NCBI GenBank assembly: GCA_015057835.1 | Contig: SVDL01000001.1 | Coordinates: forward strand, 60,745 to 124,744 | Length of the DNA stretch: 64,000 nucleotides | Source of the DNA: Lachnospiraceae bacterium | Lineage (GTDB): Bacteria > Bacillota > Clostridia > Lachnospirales > Lachnospiraceae | Reading direction: 5' to 3' | In this document: piece by piece, positions 28,007 through 38,285 of the stretch | Position numbering within the stretch: position 1 is the stretch's first letter | How the letters are laid out: the number at the start of each line of letters is the position of its first letter | The notes under the pieces: generated by a model | Told to the model about the DNA's origin: nothing | Seen by the model: only the letters and a program-made list of their open reading frames with translations | The model's database searches: none | Translations under genes and position numbers: made by a program

Positions 28007-28630
28007 TCAGCGGTCCTTCAGCTGGAAATCGAAGCGCTCGTCATACGCCTTCTCATCCGGTGTGAACTTGCGAAGGGTATTGATCACTTCTCCGCCGTTA
28101 TATTTGCGGTCTCCGACATCCTCTGTCGTTCCCATGACCGTGACATTGATCTGGCGGCGGCGTGCGCGTACGTGATCCCAGTCGATGAAGTAGACGTGCG
28201 CGAATTCTCCTCCGTCCAGCTTCCCGTCTTTAACGGTCATCGTTTCGCTTCTGCCGAAGAATACGGAGCGGAGATGTCCGTCCGTGTTCATGCTGGTGTA
28301 GTTGCCCGGCTCATCGACATAGCGGCCGAACTGCGCGTGGAGCGGACCCGGATGGCGGTAATCGCCTTCATCCGTGTAATCCGGAATCAGTTCACGCATA
28401 ATGTCCAGCAGATCGTGCTGGAGATACTCCAGGTCAAATGTGTCGATGTCGTGAGAGCACTCCTGAACCATGACCGAGCAGGTCGTGTGATGGGAGGCAA
28501 TGCAGCATGTTCCGTTTTTAATGCCGGATTCTGCCACGATCTTCATGACTTCTTTCGAAACATCATGAAATGTCGGGATCCAGCCTCTGGACTGTACCTC
28601 AAGCTCTTTCTGCACTACTTTGAATTCCAT
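28007..28630 (-). CDS. YjbQ (UPF0047) family protein
   Basis: MEFKVVQKELEVQSRGWIPTFHDVSKEV...ASHHTTCSVMVQECSHDID...YRHPGP...NTDGHLRSVFFGRS; start trimmed to internal ATG. Confidence 0.85.
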   Translation of the reverse strand: MEFKVVQKELEVQSRGWIPTFHDVSKEVMKIVAESGIKNGTCCIASHHTTCSVMVQECSHDIDTFDLEYLQHDLLDIMRELIPDYTDEGDYRHPGPLHAQFGRYVDEPGNYTSMNTDGHLRSVFFGRSETMTVKDGKLDGGEFAHVYFIDWDHVRARRRQINVTVMGTTEDVGDRKYNGGEVINTLRKFTPDEKAYDERFDFQLKDR

Positions 28631-28688
28631 AATTCCTTCCTCCTTTTTCAAGATGCGCTGCGCGGCATCGGATAATCATTCTCTTAAA

Positions 28689-28712
28689 TGCGCACGGCAA
28701 ATGCCGTGCGCA
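28689..28712 (-). terminator. Inverted repeat between ATPase and YjbQ genes
   Basis: TGCGCACGGCA-aa-TGCCGTGCGCA perfect 11-bp arms; minus strand continues TTTAAG. Confidence 0.5.
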
Positions 28713-28752
28713 CTCAAGTTCCGGCCTTTTTCCGACCTTGTTATAAAAAAGA

Positions 28753-29934
28753 TCAGTCCGTAAGGCTCTTCTCGGTCTCCGCATCGAAGAGATGCAGGAG
28801 TTCCGGACGGAATGTGAAGTGAAGCACTTCACCGTACTTGACAGAAGACGGATCCATCTCGGTGATCGGAACGATCGCGACGACTTCGTTTCCGCCGGCA
28901 TCAAGATGCAGGTGGAGTTCAGCGCCCATCATTTCGGAGACGTCTACCTTCGCGTCAATGCCGCCCTGGTCCACCAGCGTGATGTGCTGAGGACGGACAC
29001 CGGCGATGACGGTCTTGCTTTCGACGCCGTCCGCTTTGAGTTTCGCCTGCTGCTCCGCGGTGAGCTCGATCTTGTGACCGAGGATCTCGACCGAATAGCC
29101 GCTCGCATCTTTGATGAGTTTCGTGCCGTTGAAGAAGTTCATCTGCGGTGTGCCGATAAAGCCTGCCACAAACAGGTTGCACGGATGATTGAATACTTCC
29201 TGCGGCGTGCCAATCTGCTGAATGAAACCGTCCTTCATGATGACGATACGGTCACCCAGCGTCATAGCTTCTGTCTGGTCATGAGTAACATAAATAAAGG
29301 TGGTGTTGATTTTCTGCCGGAGTTTGATGATCTCCGCTCTCATCTGGTTACGGAGCTTTGCATCAAGGTTGGACAGCGGTTCATCCATCAGAAGAACCTT
29401 CGGTTCACGGACGATCGCACGTCCGATCGCGACACGCTGTCTCTGGCCGCCCGACAGAGCTTTCGGCTTACGGTCAAGGTACTGCGTAATATCAAGAATT
29501 TCGGCCGCTTCACGGACCTTCTTGTCGATCTCAGCCTTCGGGGTCTTGCGAAGTTTCAGCGAGAATGCCATGTTGTCGAAAACGGTCATGTGCGGATACA
29601 GAGCGTAGTTCTGGAAAACCATCGCGATATCTCTGTCCTTCGGCGGGATGTTGTTCACCAGCTTATCGTCGATGTACAGCTCGCCTCCGGAGATCTCTTC
29701 AAGACCGGCAACCATACGAAGTGTCGTAGATTTACCGCATCCCGAAGGACCGACGAGAACGATGAATTCCTTGTCTTTGATGTCAAGGCTGAATTCCTGC
29801 ACCGCGACAACGCCTTCGTCCGTGATCTGAAGATTGACCTTCTTCTCCGGAGCATCGCCCTTCTTCGCTTTCTTCTTCTTGCCCTCCTGGTTAGGATAGA
29901 CCTTCTTGATGTTGACTAATTTGACTTCTGCCAT
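28753..29934 (-). CDS. ABC transporter ATP-binding protein (UgpC/MsmK-like)
   Basis: MAEVKLVNIKKVYPNQEGKKKKAKKGDAPEKKVNLQITDEGVVAVQEFSLDIKDKEFIVLVGPSGCGKSTTLRMVAGLEE; complete motifs; start trimmed from track start. Confidence 0.92.
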   Translation of the reverse strand: MAEVKLVNIKKVYPNQEGKKKKAKKGDAPEKKVNLQITDEGVVAVQEFSLDIKDKEFIVLVGPSGCGKSTTLRMVAGLEEISGGELYIDDKLVNNIPPKDRDIAMVFQNYALYPHMTVFDNMAFSLKLRKTPKAEIDKKVREAAEILDITQYLDRKPKALSGGQRQRVAIGRAIVREPKVLLMDEPLSNLDAKLRNQMRAEIIKLRQKINTTFIYVTHDQTEAMTLGDRIVIMKDGFIQQIGTPQEVFNHPCNLFVAGFIGTPQMNFFNGTKLIKDASGYSVEILGHKIELTAEQQAKLKADGVESKTVIAGVRPQHITLVDQGGIDAKVDVSEMMGAELHLHLDAGGNEVVAIVPITEMDPSSVKYGEVLHFTFRPELLHLFDAETEKSLTD

Positions 29935-30206
29935 CTTTCTTGCCTTAGTTACAGTGCCTCCGCATGCTGTAACCTCACGGATCATTCCATCCGCATATAC
30001 GACAGGTCTCCACACTGCCGCACCGCAGGCCACGGTATTTTTTCCTCCTTTTTCCTCGCGACGTATTATTTTTGTGGAGTAACACGCCCGATTGGAATAA
30101 TTTATTTACTAAATTTTACAATAATTTGAGGGCTGGTGCAACGAAAAAGCCGTCAATATTTACGAAACTTCGAGCGAAATTTCAGGGATCCGCGCGCCTG
30201 CGTTTC

Positions 30207-30701
30207 TTATTCTCCCATCACCATGACCTGCACGGTGCGCTGCCGCCCGCGGGTCTTGTCCCAGTCGATAAAATGGACTCTGCCGTAGGAGCCGAGGTCC
30301 GCTTTTCCGTCTTCGATCACGATGGTGACGCTGCGCCCGATGATGGAGGAGATGAGGTGGGCATCCGTGTTGTGGCAGCCCCTCGCGTCCTCTCCTTCCG
30401 TTGCGGCAAATGCGAGCGCCTTGGGGCCCGGATGCAGGTAGATCCCCTCTCTTCTGCAGGTCGGGACGACATTTTCAAAGACGTCCACAAGATCCTGCTG
30501 CAGGGTCTCCAGTCCCGTCATGGACATATCAAACGCGCACTCCTGCGTGATCACGGAGCAGGTCGTGTGATGTGAGTACACCACGACGATGCCGTCCTTT
30601 ATGCCTGTTTTTTCCGTGATTTCTTTCACGCGGTCCGTGATGTCATGGAAAGTCACGGTCTTGTCATTGGACATGACTTTGAATGATTCTCTGTGTACCA
30701 T
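30207..30701 (-). CDS. YjbQ (UPF0047) family protein
   Basis: 164 aa; YSHHTTCSVITQECAFDM...YLHPGP...NTDAHLISSIIGRSVTIVIEDGKADLGSYGRVHFIDWDKTRGRQRTVQVMVMGE. Confidence 0.88.
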   Translation of the reverse strand: MVHRESFKVMSNDKTVTFHDITDRVKEITEKTGIKDGIVVVYSHHTTCSVITQECAFDMSMTGLETLQQDLVDVFENVVPTCRREGIYLHPGPKALAFAATEGEDARGCHNTDAHLISSIIGRSVTIVIEDGKADLGSYGRVHFIDWDKTRGRQRTVQVMVMGE

Positions 30702-30711
30702 AGCTTCCTCC

Positions 30712-31416
30712 CTACTTTTTCGCGAGATCGTCCGCCGCGCGGCGTGTCGCGGCGATCATCTCGTCGATCATGGCGATCGGATCTTCCGCCTTGCAGATGC
30801 CGGAGGCCGCCCCGGCTCCTTCCGACCCGGCCATTATGAAATCATAGACCTGCTGTCCGTTCGTGATGCCGGCCGCCTGTTCGACATAGATGTCCGGGTA
30901 AATATCCTTGATCACGCGGATCGACTCCATGACGTATCCCATGTCGCTGACTTCCCCGGAATCCCCGCCGATGAGCTCGGACGGCTCCGGGTTAATGATA
31001 TCGGGATGGAGCTGCGCGACCGCTTTCGCCTCGGCGATCGTATCCGCGCAGGCAAATACAAGGAAATCGAGCTCCCGTGCGCGCTCCACCGTCGCTTTCA
31101 TCTGCGGCAGGCTCATCGGCGTCTCGCAGTGATTGATGATGACGCCCTGCGCGCCGGCGGCCGCGAGCGACTCCGGCAGAATGCACGCCTGTCCGCGCCC
31201 CGGACGGATCGTGTCCATGTACGGCGCGAGAATGATCAGATGCTTCGTGTTCTCCCTGACGCGGCGGATATCCACCGCAGGGCAGGTCATCAGCACATCG
31301 ATGTCGTATTTTTCAGCGGCTCTGTCCGCCGCTATCGCGTACTCGAGTACCGTATCGCCATATACATAGTTCTTGACTCCCAGTTCGAAGAATGGAGTTC
31401 TGATCTTCGGTTTCAT
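30712..31416 (-). CDS. Archaeal-type triosephosphate isomerase-like protein
   Basis: MKPKIRTPFFELGVKNYVYG...ILAPYMDTIRPGRGQACILPESLAAAGAQGVIINHCET...PEPSELIGG...AAGITNGQQVYDFI; start trimmed to ATG 31416. Confidence 0.82.
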   Translation of the reverse strand: MKPKIRTPFFELGVKNYVYGDTVLEYAIAADRAAEKYDIDVLMTCPAVDIRRVRENTKHLIILAPYMDTIRPGRGQACILPESLAAAGAQGVIINHCETPMSLPQMKATVERARELDFLVFACADTIAEAKAVAQLHPDIINPEPSELIGGDSGEVSDMGYVMESIRVIKDIYPDIYVEQAAGITNGQQVYDFIMAGSEGAGAASGICKAEDPIAMIDEMIAATRRAADDLAKK

Positions 31417-31534
31417 AGCTTGCCTCCACGAAAATTGCGTTCGTTCTCGTTTTTCTCCGGTTTTGCTTCTGCTCTTTATATGTATCGGAAATGCGCCGCT
31501 CTCCCCGGACCGCCGCATTCCCGGTGCCGGATCA

Positions 31535-32926
31535 TCATGCGATCGTCACGACGTCAAATCCCATCATTCTGCCGAACGCCTCGATCTCTTCGACCTTCGC
31601 GTTATAGACCATTGCCGAGTGGTGTGTCCCGCCCGCCTCGGAGAACTCTTTGAGGAACCTGCGGAGAGGCTTGCACGGCTTCATCCAGCCCTGGGTCGCC
31701 TCGCGGTAGACACCGTTCACAAGGCCTTTGTCGAGCAGTTCGACCGGCGTCACGATGAGTGTAAAGGAATCGTTCATCGGCGCGAGGTTTACATAGACGG
31801 CATCGCCCGGACGGTAGCAGTTGTACATGCTCACCGTATTTCCGCAGGAGTTGTAGTTGAATTTTTTATTGCAGAGAAGCGGCTTCCACTGTCCGAGATG
31901 CGGATTGCTCTCGCCCATGTGGCTGAGGAGGATCACATCGTCCTTCCAGTCCGGGCAGAACATCTCGACAAATGTCGTATCCGGCCAGACGCTCATCAGC
32001 GCCCCGACAAGGCCCGCGGTCAGGACGTCGCCCTCTCCGGCGTAGCCCTGTCCTCTCTCCATGATCTTGCAGCACTCGATAAACGGCATTTTCGGAAGAC
32101 CGCAGATATCGAGAGTGAGGAAATTCACTGTCGCGGCATCAAGGCCTTCCGCCTCCATCCATTTGCGGATCGCGAGGCCCGAGCGCGTCGCTTCGCGGTA
32201 TTCCTTCTCCCAGGTGATCTCACACGCGTATTTGTGCTGATCGAGAGCGATCTCCGCGTCGATCTCCTCTTCCGTCACTTTCGGGAGATATTCCGCGACA
32301 ACTTCTTTTGTCATATACTTTACGACCGGACCGATATCGGATTTATACCTCTCGTCGGATACCAGGAAATCGCCCATGCTTGTGAAGCTGCCGCCGACGG
32401 AGCCGATCTTCTCGTTTCGGAAGAACTTCGCCGCTTTCGCCGCCCGGCACATGCCGACGACTTCCGAGATCACTTCCGAATGCAGCGCATGTCCTGCGCA
32501 GATGAAATAGTCCCTGCCGTTTCTCTTTAAGAGGTTGCACATATCCTGCACGCCGTGAATGCCGTGATTCGGCGTGATCCCATTGTAGTAACCCGCACAG
32601 TCTACGAGCTGGTAGTCCGGCGTCGTGTCAAATACGACGATCGGCGCTTTGAGAGAGAGCAGCGCATCGATCGATTCAAGTGACGGGGAATAGGCGAGAT
32701 GCTGCGTGATCACAACGTCTACGTCCTCGTCGTTAAATTTCTTCGCGGCGGCGGCAAATTCCTCTTTGATGCGGCACGGCTCCGCCGGAATGATCTCGAG
32801 CCCCTGCGACTCCAGCATATTGATCAGTGTATGCATGTAGGCTTCGAGCGGCTTCCTTGTCGCTGGATTTTCGTCATCATAAAGTTTAATGTAAAGCGGC
32901 AGATATCCTGCTTTGATCTTGCTCAT
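31535..32926 (-). CDS. L-fucose/L-arabinose isomerase family protein
   Basis: 463 aa; MSKIKAGYLPLYIKLYDDENPATRKPLEAYMHTLINMLESQGLEII...VDVVITQHLAYSPSLESIDALL. Confidence 0.75.
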   Translation of the reverse strand: MSKIKAGYLPLYIKLYDDENPATRKPLEAYMHTLINMLESQGLEIIPAEPCRIKEEFAAAAKKFNDEDVDVVITQHLAYSPSLESIDALLSLKAPIVVFDTTPDYQLVDCAGYYNGITPNHGIHGVQDMCNLLKRNGRDYFICAGHALHSEVISEVVGMCRAAKAAKFFRNEKIGSVGGSFTSMGDFLVSDERYKSDIGPVVKYMTKEVVAEYLPKVTEEEIDAEIALDQHKYACEITWEKEYREATRSGLAIRKWMEAEGLDAATVNFLTLDICGLPKMPFIECCKIMERGQGYAGEGDVLTAGLVGALMSVWPDTTFVEMFCPDWKDDVILLSHMGESNPHLGQWKPLLCNKKFNYNSCGNTVSMYNCYRPGDAVYVNLAPMNDSFTLIVTPVELLDKGLVNGVYREATQGWMKPCKPLRRFLKEFSEAGGTHHSAMVYNAKVEEIEAFGRMMGFDVVTIA

Positions 32927-32971
32927 TCCGTAGTCCTCCTCTTTTTAACGGATCTTTTATCCTTTTTCATT

Positions 32972-34030
32972 TCAGCCGTAAATTGCCTTCTCCGCATCCG
33001 CGATCAGCTTTTTGCTGTTGTTGTACATAATGTCTTCCACATCCTGCTTCGAGATGCCCAGCTTCTCCGCGACTCTCTTGAACGCAAGCAGCTCCTCGTA
33101 CATGAAGAATGTGATCTTTTCGGCATCCTCTCCCTCGACCTCTCTCATGTGGCGGTCGCCGGAGACATCCCCGTAGAGTCCCTTCGGCACGAGATTGACA
33201 TAATTTCCGCCCTCTGTGATGCGGTGCGTCCTCATCCGGAGGATCGGGAGGTCCGAACCGAACAGCAGGCGCTTCGGGCCTGTGAATTTCAGGCATTCTT
33301 CGATAGCTTTGTCATAGCAGTTCGCCGTAAAGTCAAAGACCATATTCGGCGCCTCTTCACGCAGTATATCAAACGCATTGCCGATATCCGGCTCCGTGTA
33401 GGCACGGCCGATATGGGCGATGATCATGCGGATGTTCGGATAGGTCTTGTAGATCTCGATCATCTGCGCCAGATTGACGGGATCCTGGAGACGTCCGTCT
33501 CTCGGAATGTGCAGCATCATGATGCCGCCCATCTTATTGAGGCGCTCGAGCTGATGATGCGGGAAGAAATCGAAGATGCGGACTTCCTTCTCGGGAATGT
33601 ACGCCGGGGAGAGGTTGAGATAACCTTTCAGGCCCAGGAAATGTCCTTCCCGGATCCTCTCCTCGATCTGATCCGCGCTCTCCTCGGGGTGCGAATAATA
33701 AAGCGCCGGCCATCCGCTCCGTCTCGATGCTTCCGCGACATAGTCATTATTGGCCTTGGAAGCTCTTCTGCTTGTGAACATGAGTGCTTCACATTCTTTA
33801 TCCGGGAACATGAGCCGGAAGGATTCCTGAAGATCCTCCAGAGAGTTGTCCGGGGCGACCAGACCCGGCCAGCTGACCGTCCGTTTCGGTGCGTCTTCCT
33901 CGTCCGCCTTATCTACAAGAGAATTCAGCCAGACGTGAACATGTACGTCAAATATTTTATCCGGCAGGAAATCCTTAAGCTGCTCTTCATATACCTTTCT
34001 GTCGTATTCCGTTACCTCAAATAATGCCAT
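32972..34030 (-). CDS. Amidohydrolase family (Amidohydrolase_2-like) metal-dependent hydrolase
   Basis: 352 aa; KIFDVHVHVWLNS..., MRMIIAHIGRAYTEP-like region (NIRMIIAHIGRAYTEPD), LLFGSDLPILR. Confidence 0.8.
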   Translation of the reverse strand: MALFEVTEYDRKVYEEQLKDFLPDKIFDVHVHVWLNSLVDKADEEDAPKRTVSWPGLVAPDNSLEDLQESFRLMFPDKECEALMFTSRRASKANNDYVAEASRRSGWPALYYSHPEESADQIEERIREGHFLGLKGYLNLSPAYIPEKEVRIFDFFPHHQLERLNKMGGIMMLHIPRDGRLQDPVNLAQMIEIYKTYPNIRMIIAHIGRAYTEPDIGNAFDILREEAPNMVFDFTANCYDKAIEECLKFTGPKRLLFGSDLPILRMRTHRITEGGNYVNLVPKGLYGDVSGDRHMREVEGEDAEKITFFMYEELLAFKRVAEKLGISKQDVEDIMYNNSKKLIADAEKAIYG

Positions 34031-34121
34031 TGCAAGCTCCTTTCTTCATAGAGGCGGACGCATCACAAAAGTGCGGAGCACTTTTTCTGCTGTATCCATC
34101 TATCTCATACCGGCCGCGCTG

Positions 34122-35603
34122 TTATGCTCCATACAGTTCAGCCAGTTTACAAGCCCCTTCTTTGTACTGCGTAAAAGCAGTTCTGTACATTTCCGTCTTT
34201 CCCTCATCCGGCAGGATCTCAGAAGTCTTAACCGCAAGGGACCGGCATCCCGTCTCAATATCCGGGTACAGGCCGCATCCCCAGCCGGCGATGACGGCCG
34301 CGCCGACACACGCGAGATCCGCGACTTCGGGAATCAGTACCGGCCGTTCGGAAATGTCCGCGATCATCTGCGACCAGACGCGGCTCTTGGACGCGCCTCC
34401 CGCGAGTCGGATCGCACCCCCGTCTCCGGCGGGGAAAGATTCCATCATCCACAGCGTCTCAAATACGACTCCCTCCATAACGGCGCGCGCCATATGGAAA
34501 CGGTCATGAGACATATCAAGGCCGGTAAAGCTCGCTTTCCGGAACCGGCGCCCCTCTCCGGCGATCCCCTGGAAAGGATAGAAAAAGAGGCCTTCTTCCG
34601 CCGCTTTCCGGGAGGCGATCTCTTTGTTCATAAGATCGTAGGAGAGCTTCTCTCCTCCTTCTCCGAGAGCGACCTGATTCCGCAGCCACTCAAGGCACAC
34701 GCCGCCGGTCGAGAGGCTGAAAATGGATCCCCAAAGGCCCGGTACAGCCGCCACGGACTGGGCCAGTCCGGTCTCAAAAGCCGGTCTGTCGGAAATCCCC
34801 GTCACGACCCATGCTGTTCCGGAGCCGATCATGACATCCCCCGGACTGTTGGCGCCGGCGCCGACGACGACAGCGTACTGGTCATGTGCACCCGCCACGA
34901 GAACGGTGCGTTCTGTGAGTCCCAGTTCCTCCGCCGCTTCTTTTGTGAGCGGACCGATGACTTCTCCGGTGTGGACGATCTTCGGGAGCATTTCCTCCGT
35001 GATCCCGGCGAACCGGAGAATATTGGGATCATATTTTTCTTCCCGGATATCGCAGAACTCATTGATCCCCGCATCCGCGAGATCGCAGGCCGCGATACCG
35101 GTCATTTTCATGGAAATATAGTCCGGAACGGTCAGGATCATCTTTGTTTTCGCAAAGACTTCCGGCTCGTTGTCCCGGATCCATCTCGTCTCGAGCGCAG
35201 GCAGAGAGCTGTTCATATTCCATCCGCAGTGCTCGTAGGCATATTTTCCGGGCTCGACTTCTTTCCGGAACGCCTCGAACTGCTCGCCGGCCCGTCCGTC
35301 ATTCCAGACGATCGCGGGGCGGAGCGGATTCATTTTCTCATCCACGGGAACAACGGTGCCGCCCTGCAGCGAGAGGGAGATGGCGGCGACATTTTCCGGG
35401 TCCTTAAGATCCCGGCAGACCTCGCGCACGGTCGCTTTCACGGCTTCCCACCAGTCTTCCGCGCGCTGTTCGCTCCAGGATACCCTGGGAGCGGACAAAG
35501 AATATCCCCGGTACGCGTGCCCGAGGATCTTCCCGTCATCAGAAAAAAGGATCGTTTTCGTACCTGTTGTTCCTACGTCGATTCCAAGCAGATATTGCGG
35601 CAT
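34122..35603 (-). CDS. FGGY-family carbohydrate kinase
   Basis: MPQYLLGIDVGTTGTKTILFSDDGKILGHAYRGYSL..., SLQGGTVVPVD, GSGTAWVVTG, RLAGGASKSRVWSQMIADI; start trimmed. Confidence 0.9.
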   Translation of the reverse strand: MPQYLLGIDVGTTGTKTILFSDDGKILGHAYRGYSLSAPRVSWSEQRAEDWWEAVKATVREVCRDLKDPENVAAISLSLQGGTVVPVDEKMNPLRPAIVWNDGRAGEQFEAFRKEVEPGKYAYEHCGWNMNSSLPALETRWIRDNEPEVFAKTKMILTVPDYISMKMTGIAACDLADAGINEFCDIREEKYDPNILRFAGITEEMLPKIVHTGEVIGPLTKEAAEELGLTERTVLVAGAHDQYAVVVGAGANSPGDVMIGSGTAWVVTGISDRPAFETGLAQSVAAVPGLWGSIFSLSTGGVCLEWLRNQVALGEGGEKLSYDLMNKEIASRKAAEEGLFFYPFQGIAGEGRRFRKASFTGLDMSHDRFHMARAVMEGVVFETLWMMESFPAGDGGAIRLAGGASKSRVWSQMIADISERPVLIPEVADLACVGAAVIAGWGCGLYPDIETGCRSLAVKTSEILPDEGKTEMYRTAFTQYKEGACKLAELYGA

Positions 35604-35632
35604 TTCATTTCTCCTGAAAGATGTTCTTTTAC

Positions 35633-36418
35633 TCATTTCTCTCCGGCCCCGGCGGTGATGACGTTTTCGCACTGTGTTTTCAGCCGTGCAAGGATGTCGG
35701 GGTCGACCTTTGTGTCCGTGATCACGGCGGCGAACTGTTTCGCCGGCGCGTAAAGGACATGGGAGACTGTGCGGAACTTGGAGGAATCCACCAGCATGAA
35801 GGCGCAGTCCGTGTTCTCAAGCACGATCTGGTTCATCCTTGCGGTCTCCATATCCGTCGTTGTAAAATCCCTTTCACTGCTGCAGCCGTCCGCGCCGACA
35901 AAGACCTTGGAAAAATGCAGTCTCGAGATCACTTCTTCCGAGAGATATCCGCAGAAATCCCTCCGGTTCCTGCGGAATCTTCCGCCGACCAGATTGACCT
36001 CCGTCACCTCGTTCAGGATCTCCAGGTTCGCGAGGGAATTTGTGTAGATCCGCACGTTCAGCCGTTCCCTGCGGAGTTTTTCGGCGAGCTCACCGCACAT
36101 GCAGCGGATCGTGGTCCCGGAATCACAGAAGATGACATCCCCGTCTTCCACGAGTTTCACGGCTTCCCGGGCGATCGCCTTCTTCTCCTCCACGTGTTCG
36201 TAGACCCCGGCGTCGAAATCATACGATGTCATCGACGGAGACACATAGCGGATCCCTCCGAGAACACGGACTGCCTTTCCGTTTTCCTCGAGTTTCAGGA
36301 ACGCCCTGCGTGCGGTCGATTCCGAGGCGCCGAGGATATCCATGGCTTCCCGAAGAGATATCTGCCTTCTTTCTTCCAGCCTCTTAAGCAGTTTTTCTTT
36401 ATGTTCAGCCAACATCAT
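35633..36418 (-). CDS. DeoR-family transcriptional regulator
   Basis: 261 aa; HKEKLLKRLEERRQISLREAMDILGASESTARRAFLKLEENGKAVRVLGGI; DeoR sensor DGDVIFCDSGTTIRCM. Confidence 0.9.
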   Translation of the reverse strand: MMLAEHKEKLLKRLEERRQISLREAMDILGASESTARRAFLKLEENGKAVRVLGGIRYVSPSMTSYDFDAGVYEHVEEKKAIAREAVKLVEDGDVIFCDSGTTIRCMCGELAEKLRRERLNVRIYTNSLANLEILNEVTEVNLVGGRFRRNRRDFCGYLSEEVISRLHFSKVFVGADGCSSERDFTTTDMETARMNQIVLENTDCAFMLVDSSKFRTVSHVLYAPAKQFAAVITDTKVDPDILARLKTQCENVITAGAGEK

Positions 36419-36445
36419 TTATCCTACTTCACAGAAACTTATCAC

Positions 36446-37279
36446 TTATCCCTTTACGGAGCCTGCCGCAATACCTTTGATGAAATATTTCTGAAGGAAC
36501 AGGAAAAGTATGATCATCGGTATACTCGCAAGGAGAATGCCCGCAAATGCGTACCCCAGTTCATTTCCCTTCTCACTGAAAAATCCGTTCATGCCGACCA
36601 TCAGCGTAGGATAATCGGTGACGCTCAGGATAGAAAGAGAAACGAGATAGTCGTTCCAGATACCGATGCCGCTGACGATACAGCAGCTCGCGGTGACCGG
36701 AGCAAGGAGCGGCAGGAAAATCCTGCTGTAAACGCCGAATGTGCTGCAGCCGTCTATGTAGGCGGCGTCCTCCAGGTCTCTCGAAATGCCCCTCATGAAT
36801 CCTGTAAACAGGAATGTCGCAAAGGGTATGTTCCATCCCACCTGTATGAGAATAGGCCCGAGAAGGGAGTTATGCGTTCCCAGGTTGACCGCCTGCACGA
36901 CAAGCGGAATAACGCAGGCGACGAAAGGAACCACCATGCAGGTAACAAGCAGCGAATAGTAGAGCTCAAACAGTCTAAAGCGGACTCTGGCGATCGCGAA
37001 CCCCGCGAGGGATGCGCAGAAAATGATCAGAATCAGCGAGATCACCGTGATCGAGCCCGTGTTCCGGATCGCTTTCCAGTATTTCATGGCTTTGATGGCG
37101 CGCGGGAAGTTTCCGAGGGTGAACATCTCTTTTGTGATGATCAGCGGATGCTTGATGATACTTTTACGTGTTTTGAACGCACCTAAAGCAAAGTAATAGA
37201 TCGGCGCAAGCATGAAGACCGTCGCAACAAGAAGGATCAGCTCCTCTGCAAATTTCTTCACATCAAATCGTTTTTTCAT
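36446..37279 (-). CDS. CUT1 ABC transporter permease (MalG-like)
   Basis: 277 aa; EDAAYIDGCSTFGVYSRIFLPLLAP; terminal GIAAGSVKG. Confidence 0.92.
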   Translation of the reverse strand: MKKRFDVKKFAEELILLVATVFMLAPIYYFALGAFKTRKSIIKHPLIITKEMFTLGNFPRAIKAMKYWKAIRNTGSITVISLILIIFCASLAGFAIARVRFRLFELYYSLLVTCMVVPFVACVIPLVVQAVNLGTHNSLLGPILIQVGWNIPFATFLFTGFMRGISRDLEDAAYIDGCSTFGVYSRIFLPLLAPVTASCCIVSGIGIWNDYLVSLSILSVTDYPTLMVGMNGFFSEKGNELGYAFAGILLASIPMIILFLFLQKYFIKGIAAGSVKG

Positions 37280-38193
37280 CAGGCGTCATCCTCCCTTCCG
37301 CGCATGACAAACAGCTGGACCAGCGAAAAGGCCGTGATGATCAGGATCAGAACGACCGCGAGAGCGGAGCTTCGTCCGTACTCATTCGTATTGAACGCAA
37401 AGAACGTAATCCTCTGGCTCAGCAGAAGCGTCGTCGTTCCCGGGCGTCCCTGTGAGATTAAGTAAGGCAGCTCGTAAGACTTATACGCCGCGATGGATGT
37501 CGTCAGCATATTGATCGTGATCGAGGGAGCCATGAGTGGGATCGTAATGTATCTTCTGGCCTGTCCCGCTGTCGCTCCGTCAAGAGCAGCCGCCTCATAG
37601 AGGTCCTGCGAGATCGCCTGCAGACCTGCCATGAAAATAACGACGCAGATACCGATCCTGGCCCATGTGGCGCCGAAAATGATCGCGAAGTTCGTCAGTC
37701 CCACCGTCTCCAGCCAGTTTATCTTCTGTCCGCCGCACGCGACGATGATCTTGTTAATGACGCCGTTGTTGTAGTTATACATCGTGCGCCACAGAATACC
37801 GACGACAACGCCCGAGAGCAGTGTCGGGAAAAACCAGGCCGAACGCAGGAATCCGCGGTTGATCCTGCCCTTTCCTTTTTTATCAAGTGCAAGGGCGACG
37901 ATAAACGCGATCACGATCGTGAGAATCGTCATGCCGACGGCAAAGACCAGCGTGGCCATCATCATCGTCCCGAAACCCTCAAGATGCGCGAGCTTCCGGT
38001 AGTTCTCCAGACCCACGAAGTTCTTATGAGGGCTGATGCCGTTCCAGTCCGTAAAACTGTAATAGAAAACGGTAAATGCCGGTATCACGACAAATACGGC
38101 AGTCATGATCAGAGAGGGAAGGATGAAGAACAGACCGGTTATGATCTGATTTTTCTGTCTCTGTGACATTTTCTTGCGATTATTATTGTCCAT
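37279..38193 (-). CDS. CUT1 ABC transporter permease (MalF-like)
   Basis: MDNNNRKKMSQRQKNQIITGLFFILPSLIMTAVFVVIPAF..., LYEAAALDGATAGQARRYITIPLMAP; TGATG overlap with downstream gene. Confidence 0.92.
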   Translation of the reverse strand: MDNNNRKKMSQRQKNQIITGLFFILPSLIMTAVFVVIPAFTVFYYSFTDWNGISPHKNFVGLENYRKLAHLEGFGTMMMATLVFAVGMTILTIVIAFIVALALDKKGKGRINRGFLRSAWFFPTLLSGVVVGILWRTMYNYNNGVINKIIVACGGQKINWLETVGLTNFAIIFGATWARIGICVVIFMAGLQAISQDLYEAAALDGATAGQARRYITIPLMAPSITINMLTTSIAAYKSYELPYLISQGRPGTTTLLLSQRITFFAFNTNEYGRSSALAVVLILIITAFSLVQLFVMRGREDDA

Positions 38194-38285
38194 TTCTTCT
38201 CCAGTTTTGGCCCTGTATTGACGCGGCCCCAATGTCGGATAACATCGGGGCCGGATACTTCATTCCTGGCTTTCAGGAAACGTCA

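Noticed and set aside
29935-30033. N-terminal extension of the UgpC/MsmK-like ATPase
   Set aside because: Not part of the conserved family; MAEVKLVNIKKVY at 29934 is the natural start. Similar trimming applied at 21754, 28630, 31416, 35603, 38193, 39734, 42241 and 42411.
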